A stretch of DNA of 64,000 bases from Marinobacterium zhoushanense. Its GTDB lineage: Bacteria; Pseudomonadota; Gammaproteobacteria; Pseudomonadales; Balneatricaceae. The translations under genes were made by a program, and so were the position numbers. This document shows positions 45,959 through 55,378 of this stretch, in pieces. Location: the NCBI RefSeq assembly GCF_014641945.1, contig NZ_BMIJ01000003.1, positions 248,001 to 312,000 on the forward strand. The letters run 5' to 3'. The notes below the pieces were generated by a model. The model worked only from the letters and a program-made list of their open reading frames with translations. It made no database searches and was not told the DNA's origin. Each line of letters opens with the position of its first letter. Within the stretch, counting starts at the first letter, position 1.

Positions 45959-47858
45959 GGTGGAGTTCCTCGGATGGGGTTAGCGTGAAATAGAAGGTAC
46001 TGCCTTTATCCAGTTCGGATTCGGCCCATATTCTGCCGCCGTGGCGACGGATCACACGCTGTACGGTAGCCAGGCCCACACCGGTGCCGGGAAACTCACG
46101 GTTGTCGTGCAGGCGCTGGAACGGGGTGAAAAGTCGATCGGCATATTTCATGTCGAATCCGGCACCGTTGTCGCGGACAAAGAAGTAGCTTCGCCCTTCG
46201 AACTCGACCTGGCCGAACCGGATCTTGGCGTCGTCCCGTTTTGCCGTGTACTTCCAGGCATTGCTGAACAGGTTTTCCAACACCACGCGGACAAGGCGGC
46301 TGTCACCGTAAGCCAGAAGCTCCGGCTCGATCTCGGTGTATACGCTCCGCTGTGGTTCGGACTGGCGCAGTTCGTTCAGCAGTTCCGCGGCGACTTCGCT
46401 GAGGTTTAATGGGCGGCGGACCAACTCCATGCGGCTGACTCTGGACAGGTTCAGCATGTCATCGATCAGTCGGCCCATCCGCTGGGCACCATTGCGTACT
46501 CGATCCAGATACTCCTTGGCTTCTTCATCAAGTTTGTCTCCGTAGTCCTCGATCAGGGCTTGGCTGAAGCCGTCGATTGAGCGCAGCGGAGCTCGCAGGT
46601 CGTGTGAAACGGAGTAGCTGAACGATTCCAGCTCTCTGTTGGCGTTTTCAAGCTCTGCAGTGCGCTCCTGCACGCGGTGTTCGAGTTCGGCATTCAGGCG
46701 CTGTACCTCCTCAGTCGCCTGCATTCGTTCGTGAATATCATCGACGATCCCCATCCACTCCATGGTTTGACCACCGGGGTCAATAAGAGGGGCGGCGCTG
46801 AAGTTGACGTAACGGTACTCGCCGCCGGGGGCATACCAGAGCCTGAATACCTGCTTGAACGCTACACTCTCTTCGCAGGCCTGATTCCAAAGCTGGCTGA
46901 CCAGCTCCCGGTCATCCGGGTGGACCGCCTGAAGCCAGCCACGGCCTGCATGACTTCGGGGCGTTTGTCCGGTAAAGCTGTCCCACGCAGTCTGTGTGGC
47001 GCTGAAGTCGCCATGCGCATCGGCCCGCCATGTCAGTGCCGACAGCGTCGTGATCAGCGTGCGGTGCCGATATTCGCTCTCGCTGAGGGCTTTTTCAGCC
47101 TGCGACCGTTCGTGGATCTGCTCGGCCAACTCGCTGTTGGAGCGCTCAAGTTCTGACGTGCGAAGCCCGATCTGGGACAGCATCTGGTTGAACGCTTCGA
47201 TCAGAAAGCCGATTTCATCGTCGGTGGTTCTATTGGCGCGCAGGTTATAGTTGCGCTCGTTGACTACCTGGCGGGCCAGCTCCGTCACCTCCATTATCGG
47301 GCTGGTGATACGGGCCTGAAGCCAGGAAGAGAGCAGTGTCGAGGCCGCCAGCGCGACAATGGCGATGGATAAGAAAATCAGTAGTACACGGAAGGTGCGC
47401 TCCTTGACACCGCTTTGCGCCAGCATGAATACGCTGCCGATTATCTCCCGATCGTTATAGATAGGCCTGAATAGCCGGATTGTATCAGCGTCGACACCGA
47501 TACTCGGCTGTTCGGCACGAACCGGTATTTCACGAATATGGGCGGGGGAGGCGTAATAGCGGGCGAAGAGATTGCCGTTCCTGTCATAGATTGCGGCGGC
47601 AAGTATCTCAGGTCTCAGCCGGAGTGAGGCGAGGGTCTGCTTGGCGGTTTCCCGGTCCTCAAACTCCAGTGCCGCCGTGCTGCTTAGACTTATCAGGTCA
47701 GCCTGGGTGGTCAGCTCTTCGACAAGGCGATCGCGGTAATCTCCCAGATCGTAGATGATGAAGATCGCACCGAGGATTGCCAGTGCGGTGGCGGTCGTCA
47801 GCAATACGCCGACTAGCAGCTTGTGGCGGATTGAGCTTAGAGCGAAAAGGGCATTCAT
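45930..47858 (-). CDS. Membrane histidine kinase (HAMP, PAS, phytochrome-type HisKA)
   Basis: A 642-residue kinase. Helix 1 (about 13-33), a periplasmic sensor loop, helix 2 (about 155-180), a HAMP region (about 185-235), a PAS domain (about 270-385, with PAC), HisKA with phosphoacceptor His in SYSVSHDLRAPLRSIDGF, and an HATPase with N, G1 (DNGAGFDMKYA) and G2 (GTGVGLATV) boxes. The periplasmic loop could monitor YfiR, encoded just upstream with a 4-base overlap. It overlaps the response-regulator gene. Confidence 0.9.
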   Translation of the reverse strand: MNALFALSSIRHKLLVGVLLTTATALAILGAIFIIYDLGDYRDRLVEELTTQADLISLSSTAALEFEDRETAKQTLASLRLRPEILAAAIYDRNGNLFARYYASPAHIREIPVRAEQPSIGVDADTIRLFRPIYNDREIIGSVFMLAQSGVKERTFRVLLIFLSIAIVALAASTLLSSWLQARITSPIMEVTELARQVVNERNYNLRANRTTDDEIGFLIEAFNQMLSQIGLRTSELERSNSELAEQIHERSQAEKALSESEYRHRTLITTLSALTWRADAHGDFSATQTAWDSFTGQTPRSHAGRGWLQAVHPDDRELVSQLWNQACEESVAFKQVFRLWYAPGGEYRYVNFSAAPLIDPGGQTMEWMGIVDDIHERMQATEEVQRLNAELEHRVQERTAELENANRELESFSYSVSHDLRAPLRSIDGFSQALIEDYGDKLDEEAKEYLDRVRNGAQRMGRLIDDMLNLSRVSRMELVRRPLNLSEVAAELLNELRQSEPQRSVYTEIEPELLAYGDSRLVRVVLENLFSNAWKYTAKRDDAKIRFGQVEFEGRSYFFVRDNGAGFDMKYADRLFTPFQRLHDNREFPGTGVGLATVQRVIRRHGGRIWAESELDKGSTFYFTLTPSEELHHDKTPNSAG

Positions 47859-48403
47859 GGCTCCGCCCCCTCGATCTGTCGTGCTACGGTCAGGAGCCGC
47901 GAGCTGATCTTGAGTCGATTGGACTGTGCGGCGGTCAGCGAGATATCAAAGCGGATGCGGTCGTCCTCGCGGCGGAAGTTAATACCGCTGCCGAACTCAA
48001 GTCCCCTCGGGAGATCGGTAACAATCAATATCGGCTGCCCCTTGACGCTCTCTATGCGACTGCGGACCAACCGAGTATCGTCGCCCAGGTAAAGCACATG
48101 TATGCCTTCCGTTACCTCGTGCTCGGATAGCGTGCGGACCTGAACCGGTCGTTCACCCACTCGGCGACCCCGAACCGTTTCCGTTAACAGGTGTGCCATC
48201 GATGCGTCACGCTCAAAGGTCGCAATGACGATTGGGGATTGAGGCGTGGAAAAAATCTCGGGCGGCCACTCGATATAGCTGCAGAACTTGAAGATGAAGG
48301 CAGCCTTGACCTGGTCCGCCAGCGGTGGGCGAGAGGTATCGTTGGCGGCTGCAACCGACCCATGAAGTATTAGAAGCGCCAGGAGTATCCGAACTGCTCT
48401 CAT
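47855..48403 (-). CDS. YfiR-family (DUF4154) periplasmic protein
   Basis: A 182-residue periplasmic protein with a signal peptide (MRAVRILLALLILHGSVAAA) and a DUF4154 domain: QVKAAFIFKFCSYIEWPPEIF near the N-terminus and LPRGLEFGSGINFRREDDRIRFDISLTAAQ at the C-terminus. YfiR in Pseudomonas represses the diguanylate cyclase YfiN; here the following gene is a kinase, so the paired output is phospho-signalling. The TonB receptor gene lies immediately upstream (7 bases). Confidence 0.85.
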   Translation of the reverse strand: MRAVRILLALLILHGSVAAANDTSRPPLADQVKAAFIFKFCSYIEWPPEIFSTPQSPIVIATFERDASMAHLLTETVRGRRVGERPVQVRTLSEHEVTEGIHVLYLGDDTRLVRSRIESVKGQPILIVTDLPRGLEFGSGINFRREDDRIRFDISLTAAQSNRLKISSRLLTVARQIEGAEP

Positions 48404-48410
48404 AGCGACC

Positions 48411-50333
48411 TCAATATCTATGCACCAGCTTCAGCAGCACGTTACGACCGACCTCACTGCGCGAGGCCGAAGATCCATACTCCGGGTGGCGAGAGTCAAA
48501 CAGATTAAATCCGGACAGAGAAACATCTGTACTTTCGCCAAGGCGCCAACCCAGTCTGATGTCCACGGCGGTGTAGCCCGGTGCTCCGCTGTCCGAAAGT
48601 TCGCCTACCCGCCGCAGGTTCAGATCAAATTCGGTATCGTTGGCGAGGTCGATATGCGAGCCAATTCGCCACTGGTAGTTGGGGTCATTGCCAGAGCCAC
48701 CGTCCATGAAGTTAGACGATTTGAATTCCAGGTCCCGGTCCATCAGCAATCCGCCGGCGTTAATGCGCCAGTTATCGGTGAGCTGCGCAACCCCCCAAAC
48801 CTCCAGTCCATGAATGCTGCCCTTGATGCCGTTGCCGATTTCGAAGGCGCCACCAGGGGTGGGGTTTAGAGAGCGGATATCGTCGTAGTCGTGATAGAAC
48901 AGCGTCAGATTGTAGTTCAGATTGCCGGCCTGGCGGGCACGGTACCCGATTTCGAACGCGTTCAGGATTTCCGAATTGAACTCGGGACCTCCCGCCAGCA
49001 GTGAGCCATCAGCGGGAGCATACAACTCCCGGTCAAGTCGGGACGGGGTGCGTACTGCCCTTGAAACCGCTGCCCAGAGTAGTCGGTCATCCGAGAGCAG
49101 CCATGCGATTCGGGCGCTGGGCATCGCTTCCCAGCCGGTGTAACTGTTGTGTTCCAGGCGACCGGCCAGGGTCAGGCGAAGCGCATCGTTCAGCTCGATC
49201 TTGTCCTGTATGAACAAGTTGCTCCAGCTCAGCCGCTTGTCCGCGGGCAGGAACACAAGATTGGAGGGGTTACCGACCTCATCCCACGCAGTGCGGTAAC
49301 CCATGCCCCATATAAGCTGCTGCCTGGCGGTTGGCTGCAGTGTGTGCTGCATCTCCAGATCCAGTATGTCGAGCGTTTCGCTGTAACTGTCGGGAAAGTC
49401 TCGCTCGCGATGATCCAAATAGGCACTCAGGGTTAATTGTTCGCCCCCGGCGAGCTGCGGCTTCCAGCTCGTGAGCAGGTTGAACCCGCTGATGCTCGCA
49501 TCATCGGCGTCGGCATTATCCAATCGGCCGCGGTAGGCATCGCCCTGTACCCTTAAGTCTCCCTTGGCATCGAGATCCAGCCTGAAGCCTGCCTGAGAGC
49601 TGGACCAGTTGTCGTCGGCCCCCGGGCCCGATTCCAAAAGGGTTTCGTTGTCATGAGAGGCCTTGGCATAGGCGCGATACTGCCCGCCGGAATCGAGTGT
49701 GCCGCCATAGCGATAGGCGGCATCCTGAGCGCTGTTACCGCCTCCGAGCGAGACAAGCCCGCCCTGGGATTGGGCGGAAGGGAGGGTGATGATATTGATG
49801 ACGCCGTTTACCGCGTTGCTGCCCCAGGAGGTAGAAGCGGGGCCGCTGATCACCTCAATGCGTTCGATATCCTCCAGTAACACCGCGGGCTCATCCCAGA
49901 ATACGCCGGAGAAGAGCGGGGTGTAGATGATGCGCCCGTCGATCAGCACCTGGAGCTTGTTGGCCGTCGTGGAGTTGAATCCACGGGCACTTATCACATA
50001 GGTCTGAGCATCCCGTTGTGCGACCTGAAGATTCGGCGCCAGCCTCAGTACCTCCGGCAGGCTACGGGCGCCGCTTCGGCGTATATCCTCGGCCGAGATG
50101 ACGAATATGGACGCGGCAGCATCGGATAGCTTTTCTCCGTCCCGCGAGACGGAGGTGACCTGGATGTCGCTCAGCTCCTCCAGGCTCAGGTCAGCCAGGC
50201 TGATTTCTGGCGCTGTAGTCGCGGATTGCGCAAGGGAAGAGAGCGTCACTGCAACGAGCAGTGTGGGTGGCCAAAGTGTCCTGACGTAGCGTGCGACCCT
50301 GGTGCTGGGGGAGGAATACGGCATAGCACTCAT
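48411..50333 (-). CDS. TonB-dependent outer-membrane receptor
   Basis: A 640-residue outer-membrane protein. After the signal peptide comes a plug domain (about 60-190: LSDAAASIFVISAEDIRRSG, VLIDGRIIYTPL, EDIERIEVISGP, AVNGVINIIT) and a 22-strand barrel ending in VGRNVLLKLVHRY with the terminal aromatic residue. The early SLADLSLEELSDIQVTSVSR segment is a common linker after the signal in this subgroup. It leads the cluster with YfiR, kinase, regulator and EAL. The ligand (siderophore, metal or other) is not identifiable. Confidence 0.9.
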   Translation of the reverse strand: MSAMPYSSPSTRVARYVRTLWPPTLLVAVTLSSLAQSATTAPEISLADLSLEELSDIQVTSVSRDGEKLSDAAASIFVISAEDIRRSGARSLPEVLRLAPNLQVAQRDAQTYVISARGFNSTTANKLQVLIDGRIIYTPLFSGVFWDEPAVLLEDIERIEVISGPASTSWGSNAVNGVINIITLPSAQSQGGLVSLGGGNSAQDAAYRYGGTLDSGGQYRAYAKASHDNETLLESGPGADDNWSSSQAGFRLDLDAKGDLRVQGDAYRGRLDNADADDASISGFNLLTSWKPQLAGGEQLTLSAYLDHRERDFPDSYSETLDILDLEMQHTLQPTARQQLIWGMGYRTAWDEVGNPSNLVFLPADKRLSWSNLFIQDKIELNDALRLTLAGRLEHNSYTGWEAMPSARIAWLLSDDRLLWAAVSRAVRTPSRLDRELYAPADGSLLAGGPEFNSEILNAFEIGYRARQAGNLNYNLTLFYHDYDDIRSLNPTPGGAFEIGNGIKGSIHGLEVWGVAQLTDNWRINAGGLLMDRDLEFKSSNFMDGGSGNDPNYQWRIGSHIDLANDTEFDLNLRRVGELSDSGAPGYTAVDIRLGWRLGESTDVSLSGFNLFDSRHPEYGSSASRSEVGRNVLLKLVHRY

Positions 50334-50525
50334 CCTGTTGCTATCGAATGGTCAGCACGACAAAGGCCGACCGCCAATAATTCACTCCAAAGCCGTGCCT
50401 TTGGATCCCTTTTTTAGACGGAATAACTTTTCCGACTAATTGAGTCAGGATAATCAAAAAACGTGAATTTGCTAACTCGTATGAATTTTTTTCTGGTCGT
50501 AGCGGTTTGCCTGAGCAGCGTCGAT

Positions 50526-51302
50526 TCAGTGGTTTTGCGCTGACAGCAGACGGGACTCAAGGCGCTGGAACAGCGCATCGAACAGCATCGCCATCAGCGC
50601 GACGATAATGCCTCCCTGCAGAACGAAGGAGAGGTTGTCGGTGAGCAGGCCGGCAATGATCACTTCACCAAGTCCTTTGGCAGCAACCGTCGAGCCGATG
50701 GTGGCGGTGCCGATACTGATGATCACCGACAGACGCACCCCGGTTACGATAACCGGCAGCGCCAGTGGTAGCTCAACACGCCAGAGCACCTGCATCGGCC
50801 CCATGCCCAACCCCTTCGCCGCCTCCTTGATCTCCGGCCGGACCTGTCCGAGCCCGGCCAGGGTGTTTTCGAAGATCGGCAGCAGGCCATAGAGAAACAG
50901 GGCGATCAGCGTCGGCCAGGAACCGAAGCCGACGGCCGGTACCGCCAGTGCCAGCACCGCCACCGGGGGCAGGGTCTGGCCGAGGTTGGCCAGTGATCTC
51001 GCCAGGGGCAGGAAATCGGCCCCGCCGGCTCGGCTGACCAGTATCGCGGCGGCGATCGCAATCAGCGACGCGGCGGTAATCGCCAGTACAACCAGGAACA
51101 GGTGCCAGCCTATCAGGTTGATAAAACTGTCTCGGACGTAGATGACCGGTGCACCCACTGGCGTCAGCGATACCAGTAGCGGCTCAAGAGTTGAGGTAAA
51201 CAGTGCGAAGTAGAGCAGCAGGAGCAAGGGCACCAAAACGCCTCGCCAGTCGCGCAGGTATTCAAAGGAAGCGGGTGACGCCGCAGGGGTGTTAACAGGC
51301 AT
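50526..51302 (-). CDS. yehW: YehW-like ABC permease (osmoprotectant family)
   Basis: A 258-residue permease with about six helices and the EAA-loop region KEAAKGLGMGPMQVLWRVELPLALPV of BPD_transp_1 importers. It is the last gene of a four-gene operon in the order binding protein, large permease, ATPase, small permease, the same order as E. coli yehZYXW. Its ATG overlaps the ATPase stop by one base (TGATG). Betaine or a similar compatible solute is the family-based guess. Confidence 0.85.
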   Translation of the reverse strand: MPVNTPAASPASFEYLRDWRGVLVPLLLLLYFALFTSTLEPLLVSLTPVGAPVIYVRDSFINLIGWHLFLVVLAITAASLIAIAAAILVSRAGGADFLPLARSLANLGQTLPPVAVLALAVPAVGFGSWPTLIALFLYGLLPIFENTLAGLGQVRPEIKEAAKGLGMGPMQVLWRVELPLALPVIVTGVRLSVIISIGTATIGSTVAAKGLGEVIIAGLLTDNLSFVLQGGIIVALMAMLFDALFQRLESRLLSAQNH

Positions 51303-52252
51303 CAGTCACGTCCTCCGGCGTTGATCAGCTCCTGCAGACTGACGGCGCCGCAGGTTGCGCCGGTCTCATCCACCACCCTCAGCACAGCGCTGCGCTGCCA
51401 GATCTGCCGCGCCAGGGCATCGCGCAGCGACATACCCGCGTCGATGCAGGGGGTGTCATCGCTCAATTCGAACTGGTCGGCGGGCTGTGCCAGATCACCT
51501 ACGCTGCGCAGCGACAGCAGACGCAGGGCACGCTCCTCGCCACCAACCAACTGGCTGACAAAACCCTCTCGCGGATTGCGCAGCAGCTCAGCGGGACTGG
51601 CCACCTGCAGCAGCTTGCCGCCATCCATCACCGCGATCTGGTCAGCGAGTCTGATCGCCTCTTCGATATCGTGGGTTACCAGGATGGTGGTGATGCCGAG
51701 CATGCGCTGGATCTGCTTCAGCTCGCCCTGCAGCCGCTCGCGGGTCAGCGGATCGAGCGCACCGAACGGCTCGTCCATCAGCATCAACTCCGGGCGTGCA
51801 GCCAGGGCTCGGGCGACACCGATTCGCTGCTGCTCGCCACCCGAGAGGCGGTGAGGGTACTGGTACGCAAAGGTATCGAAATCCATCTTCAACAGGTCGA
51901 GCAGTTCATGCACCCGCTGATCAATCTGTTTGGCGGGCCAGTTCAACAGCCGGGGCACGGTGGCGATGTTGTCGTATACGGTGCGATGGGGGAACAGGCC
52001 GACACCCTGAATCGCGTAACCGATACGGCGTCGCAGCAGCTCCGGTTGCTGGTCGCGGATATCCTCGCCATTGATCAGCACGGTACCGCTGGTCGGCTCG
52101 ATCAGCCGGTTGATCATCTTCAGCGTGGTGGACTTACCGCAGCCCGAGGTGCCGATCAGTGCACAGATCTGGCCCGACTCCACCCGCAGGTTCAGGTTGT
52201 CGACCGCGGTACGTTCGCCGAATACGCGGGTCAGCCCCTGCAGTTCGATCAT
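51302..52252 (-). CDS. yehX: YehX-like ABC ATPase with C-terminal CBS-like region
   Basis: A 316-residue ProV/OpuCA-class ATPase. Walker A GTSGCGKST, signature LSGGEQQRIGVARAL, Walker B LMLMDEPFGALD, switch VTHD. The C-terminal part (about 240-316) contains an CBS-like half (RDALARQIWQRSAVLRVVDETGATCGAVSLQEL), which in osmoprotectant ATPases senses ionic strength. It couples ATP hydrolysis to the two permeases encoded on each side. Confidence 0.88.
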   Translation of the reverse strand: MIELQGLTRVFGERTAVDNLNLRVESGQICALIGTSGCGKSTTLKMINRLIEPTSGTVLINGEDIRDQQPELLRRRIGYAIQGVGLFPHRTVYDNIATVPRLLNWPAKQIDQRVHELLDLLKMDFDTFAYQYPHRLSGGEQQRIGVARALAARPELMLMDEPFGALDPLTRERLQGELKQIQRMLGITTILVTHDIEEAIRLADQIAVMDGGKLLQVASPAELLRNPREGFVSQLVGGEERALRLLSLRSVGDLAQPADQFELSDDTPCIDAGMSLRDALARQIWQRSAVLRVVDETGATCGAVSLQELINAGGRD

Positions 52253-53397
52253 TGCGCCTCCCTAGTTGTCATCGCGATCAGCGTGTCGATCAGTAGCGCC
52301 GCCAGAAAAGCGAGCAAGATGGTGGGCAGGGTGCCGAGCAGTACCAGATCCGTTGCCGTCTGCCCCAGCCCCTGGAAGATATAGGTGCCGTAGCCTCCAC
52401 CGCCGATCAGCCCGGCCACCGCCACCAGACCGATATTCATGGTGACGACGATGCGCAGCCCCGACAGCATCACCGGCAGCGCCAGCGGCAGTTCGATCTG
52501 CCACAGCATCTGGCGGCGGCTCATGCCCATGCCGCGTGCCGCCTGCAGCACCGCCGGATCCAGGCCGTCAAATCCGGCCGCGGTATTGCTGACGATGGGT
52601 AGCAGTGAATAGAGAAACAAGGCCAGTACCGCAGGCGCGACCCCTATGCCACGGATACCCAGATCTGCGAGCAGAGGGAAGGAGAGGGCGAGCAGGCTCA
52701 GTGGAATCATCAGCAGGCCAAACATCGCCAGGCTGGGGATGGTCTGCAGCAGGCTTAGTACCGGTATCAGCGCGGCACGAACTCTGGGTGAGCGGTGGCA
52801 GCGAATACCAAGTGGGACACCGATGATCAGGGCCGGCACGATGCTGCCCAGTGCCAGCAGCAGATGGCGCGCGCCCTGCTGCCAGAACGCGGGCTGATTA
52901 TGGTACTCCAACATCAGCGAGAGACGGTCCCAGACTCCGCCCGCAAGCAGCACGAACAGCACTGCCAGATACCCGACAACCAGCAGCAGACGCGGCAGTG
53001 CGCTGAGCTCCAGCTTGATCAGCGCATCGGTCAACATCAGGCCGAGCAGTAAAAGCAGTGCCCAGAAGCCGCTACCCAGCGCCAGTCGGGCAAAACCACT
53101 TTTGTCAGCCAACAGGGCGGTGCTGTCCGTGCCCAGAGCATAGATCAGCGCGAGCAGGCTGAGAGCACTGAGCCCCAGCTTGAACAGGGCTTGGGTCCGT
53201 AAGCAACTGACGATAGCCGTTGGAATCAACAGCAGCAGAAACAGCTGCATACCCGACTGCTTCAGCAGCTCACCAAGGGGCACACCGCTGCCGGGCAGGA
53301 TGCGATTAGGCTGCAGGTTAAGCAGCGGCAGCAGCACCAGTACCAGTGCAACCGCCACCGCAAGGGTCAGACCCAGCCGGTCGATACGAAAGGGCAT
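52249..53397 (-). CDS. yehY: YehY-like large ABC permease (osmoprotectant family)
   Basis: A 382-residue permease with an extended N-terminal membrane region (about four extra helices, residues 10-150) before the BPD_transp_1 core with AARGMGMSRRQMLWQIELPLALPVM. The long form is characteristic of YehY-type proteins. Its stop overlaps the ATPase start by 4 bases, supporting coupled synthesis. Confidence 0.86.
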   Translation of the reverse strand: MPFRIDRLGLTLAVAVALVLVLLPLLNLQPNRILPGSGVPLGELLKQSGMQLFLLLLIPTAIVSCLRTQALFKLGLSALSLLALIYALGTDSTALLADKSGFARLALGSGFWALLLLLGLMLTDALIKLELSALPRLLLVVGYLAVLFVLLAGGVWDRLSLMLEYHNQPAFWQQGARHLLLALGSIVPALIIGVPLGIRCHRSPRVRAALIPVLSLLQTIPSLAMFGLLMIPLSLLALSFPLLADLGIRGIGVAPAVLALFLYSLLPIVSNTAAGFDGLDPAVLQAARGMGMSRRQMLWQIELPLALPVMLSGLRIVVTMNIGLVAVAGLIGGGGYGTYIFQGLGQTATDLVLLGTLPTILLAFLAALLIDTLIAMTTREAQ

Positions 53398-53412
53398 AGG
53401 GTTGGTTCGTGG

Positions 53413-54306
53413 TTAAAGCCCCAGCTGTTCGAGATAGCTGGCCGCCACATCGCTGGCGTTCTCGCCGCCAACGGCGATGCGACCGTTCAGTGATTGCAGG
53501 GTTTCCAGATCCAGCGAATCGAACACCGGCTTGAGCAGCTCCTCAATCTCGGGATGGGCGTTGAGTACCTCCTCGCGGATGATCGGCGTCGGCGCGTAGA
53601 CCGGCTGTACCCCCTTGTCGTCCGCCATCACCAACAGGCCCACGGCCGAGATCGCACCGTCAGTGCCGTAAACCATCGCCGTATTGGTGCCATCGGTCTG
53701 CGTTGCGGCCGCCTTGATTGTGGCGGCGGTATTACCACCGGAAAGCACCAGCAGTTGCGACTCCTCCAGCTTGAAGTCGTACACCTGCTGGAACGCGGGC
53801 AGTACTGCCGGGCTGGAGACAAACTCGGCCGAGGCCGCCAGCTTGATGTCGCCGCCTTCACGGACATAGGTACCGAAATCGGTCATGGTCTTCAGACCGG
53901 CCTCATCCGCGATCTCCTTGCGCACGGCCAGCGCCCAGGTGTTGTTGGCGTTGGCCGGTGTCAGCCAGACGATCTTGTTGGCTTCGTAATCCAGCTGTTT
54001 GGCTTTTTCATAGCCCTCCTGGAACGATTTCCATACCGGATCTTCCGCCTGATTGAAGAAGAACGCAGCGTTACCGGTGTACTCCGGGTAGATATCGATC
54101 TCACCCGAGGTGATCGCCTTGCGCACGATCGGTGTGCCGCCAAGCTGCACCCGATTTTCCACCTCAAGCCCCGCTTGCTGCAGGCGCTGGAAGATCATGT
54201 TGCCGAGCAGACTGCCCTCGGTATCGATCTTGGATGAGACGACGATAGGGTCGGCTTGGACCGACAGACTGAACAGTGCACAGAGCGTAACTAGCAGCCG
54301 GATCAT
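53413..54306 (-). CDS. osmF: OsmF/YehZ-like glycine-betaine-type substrate-binding protein
   Basis: A 297-residue periplasmic binding protein with a signal peptide (MIRLLVTLCALFSLSVQA). It shows the OpuAC/QAT fold: IVVSSKIDTEGSLLGNMIFQRLQQAG, then GEIDIYPEYTGNAAFF, and VVYGTDGAISAVG. The YPEYTG motif is typical of quaternary-amine binding proteins. It is the first gene of the yehZYXW-like operon. The ligand was not determined. Confidence 0.88.
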   Translation of the reverse strand: MIRLLVTLCALFSLSVQADPIVVSSKIDTEGSLLGNMIFQRLQQAGLEVENRVQLGGTPIVRKAITSGEIDIYPEYTGNAAFFFNQAEDPVWKSFQEGYEKAKQLDYEANKIVWLTPANANNTWALAVRKEIADEAGLKTMTDFGTYVREGGDIKLAASAEFVSSPAVLPAFQQVYDFKLEESQLLVLSGGNTAATIKAAATQTDGTNTAMVYGTDGAISAVGLLVMADDKGVQPVYAPTPIIREEVLNAHPEIEELLKPVFDSLDLETLQSLNGRIAVGGENASDVAASYLEQLGL

Positions 54307-54617
54307 GGTGGGAGCTCCGAAGTCAGGTTCGATTGAGACTGTCTCATAAGACTAACACAGAGGCTTGAATCCTGCGGGGAGGGTGCTCGCAGCGCACCTT
54401 TTCTGGCCCCGTACGACTGTCCAAGTCAGCATATAAATACGTATGTTCCCGTATTTTTGTCGATTCATCAGTAGCTATCACTTCTACCAATTGGCTAATA
54501 AGGGTAATTGCTTATCGATGTGAAATCGGTAATATAGGGGAAAGTACTTATTTAGTGGGCGTGCTTAATCAGCGATAGCGCGCCCTGCCACATAACGATT
54601 AGAAAAGGTTTCTGCTG
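54307..54617. other. Divergent intergenic region between osmF and etfB
   Basis: An AT-rich 311-base gap with both promoters. The only structure seen is AAATACG (54435-54441) with CGTATTT (54450-54456), an 8-base loop. It may be an operator or a weak terminator. No gene is recognised. Confidence 0.45.
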
Positions 54618-55367
54618 ATGAAGGTACTCGTAGCCGTCAAGCGTGTGATCGACTACAACGTCAAGGTGCGCGTGAAGTCGGACAACACCGATGTGGATCT
54701 GGCCAACGTCAAGATGGCGTTGAACCCGTTTTGTGAGATCGCCGTCGAGGAGGCGGTGCGCCTGAAAGAGTCCAATGTCGCCAGCGAGGTGGTCGTGGTC
54801 TCTGTCGGACCCAAGGCGTGTCAGGAGCAGATCCGCACCGCCCTGGCCCTCGGCGCCGACCGCGGCATCCATATCGACACCGACGCTATGCCGGAGTCGC
54901 TGTCGGTGGCCAAACTGCTGGCCAAGGTAGTCGAGCAGGAGCAACCGGGGCTGGTGATTCTCGGCAAGCAGTCGATCGATTCCGACAACAACCAGTCCGG
55001 CCAGATGTTGGCGGCGCTGACCGGCATGTCCCAGGGTACCTTTGCCTCCAAGGTGCAGGTGATCGACGGCTCGCTGAACGTGACCCGTGAAGTGGACGGC
55101 GGCCTGCAGACCCTGGCATTGAAACTGCCCGCCGTGGTCACCACCGACCTGCGTTTGAACGAGCCGCGCTACGCCAAGCTCCCCGACATCATGAAAGCCA
55201 AGAAGAAACCGCTTGAGGTGAAAACCCCGGCCGACCTCGGCGTCGAGCTGCGCGATCACACCAGACTACTGAAGGTGGAAACGCCACCGACGCGTCAGGC
55301 GGGGATCAAGGTCGCCAGCGTCGATGAGCTGGTCGAAAAACTGAAGAACGAAGCCAAGGTAATTTAA
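54618..55367 (+). CDS. etfB: EtfB, electron transfer flavoprotein beta subunit
   Basis: A 249-residue beta subunit of the ordinary ETF group. The N-terminus [20 protein letters not shown] and the signature [31 protein letters not shown] (AMP/interface region) are conserved. With EtfA it accepts electrons from acyl-CoA and other dehydrogenases and passes them to ETF-quinone oxidoreductase. The etfA start is 12 bases downstream. The ATG has AAAAGG upstream. Confidence 0.95.
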   Translation: MKVLVAVKRVIDYNVKVRVKSDNTDVDLANVKMALNPFCEIAVEEAVRLKESNVASEVVVVSVGPKACQEQIRTALALGADRGIHIDTDAMPESLSVAKLLAKVVEQEQPGLVILGKQSIDSDNNQSGQMLAALTGMSQGTFASKVQVIDGSLNVTREVDGGLQTLALKLPAVVTTDLRLNEPRYAKLPDIMKAKKKPLEVKTPADLGVELRDHTRLLKVETPPTRQAGIKVASVDELVEKLKNEAKVI

Positions 55368-55378
55368 GGGGTGATCTG

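Noticed and set aside
50387..50404. c-di-GMP riboswitch or terminator near the TonB receptor gene
   Set aside because: A 6-bp hairpin CCAAAG/CTTTGG followed by T-rich sequence exists on the plus strand, where no gene ends; no GEMM core was recognised on the minus strand.
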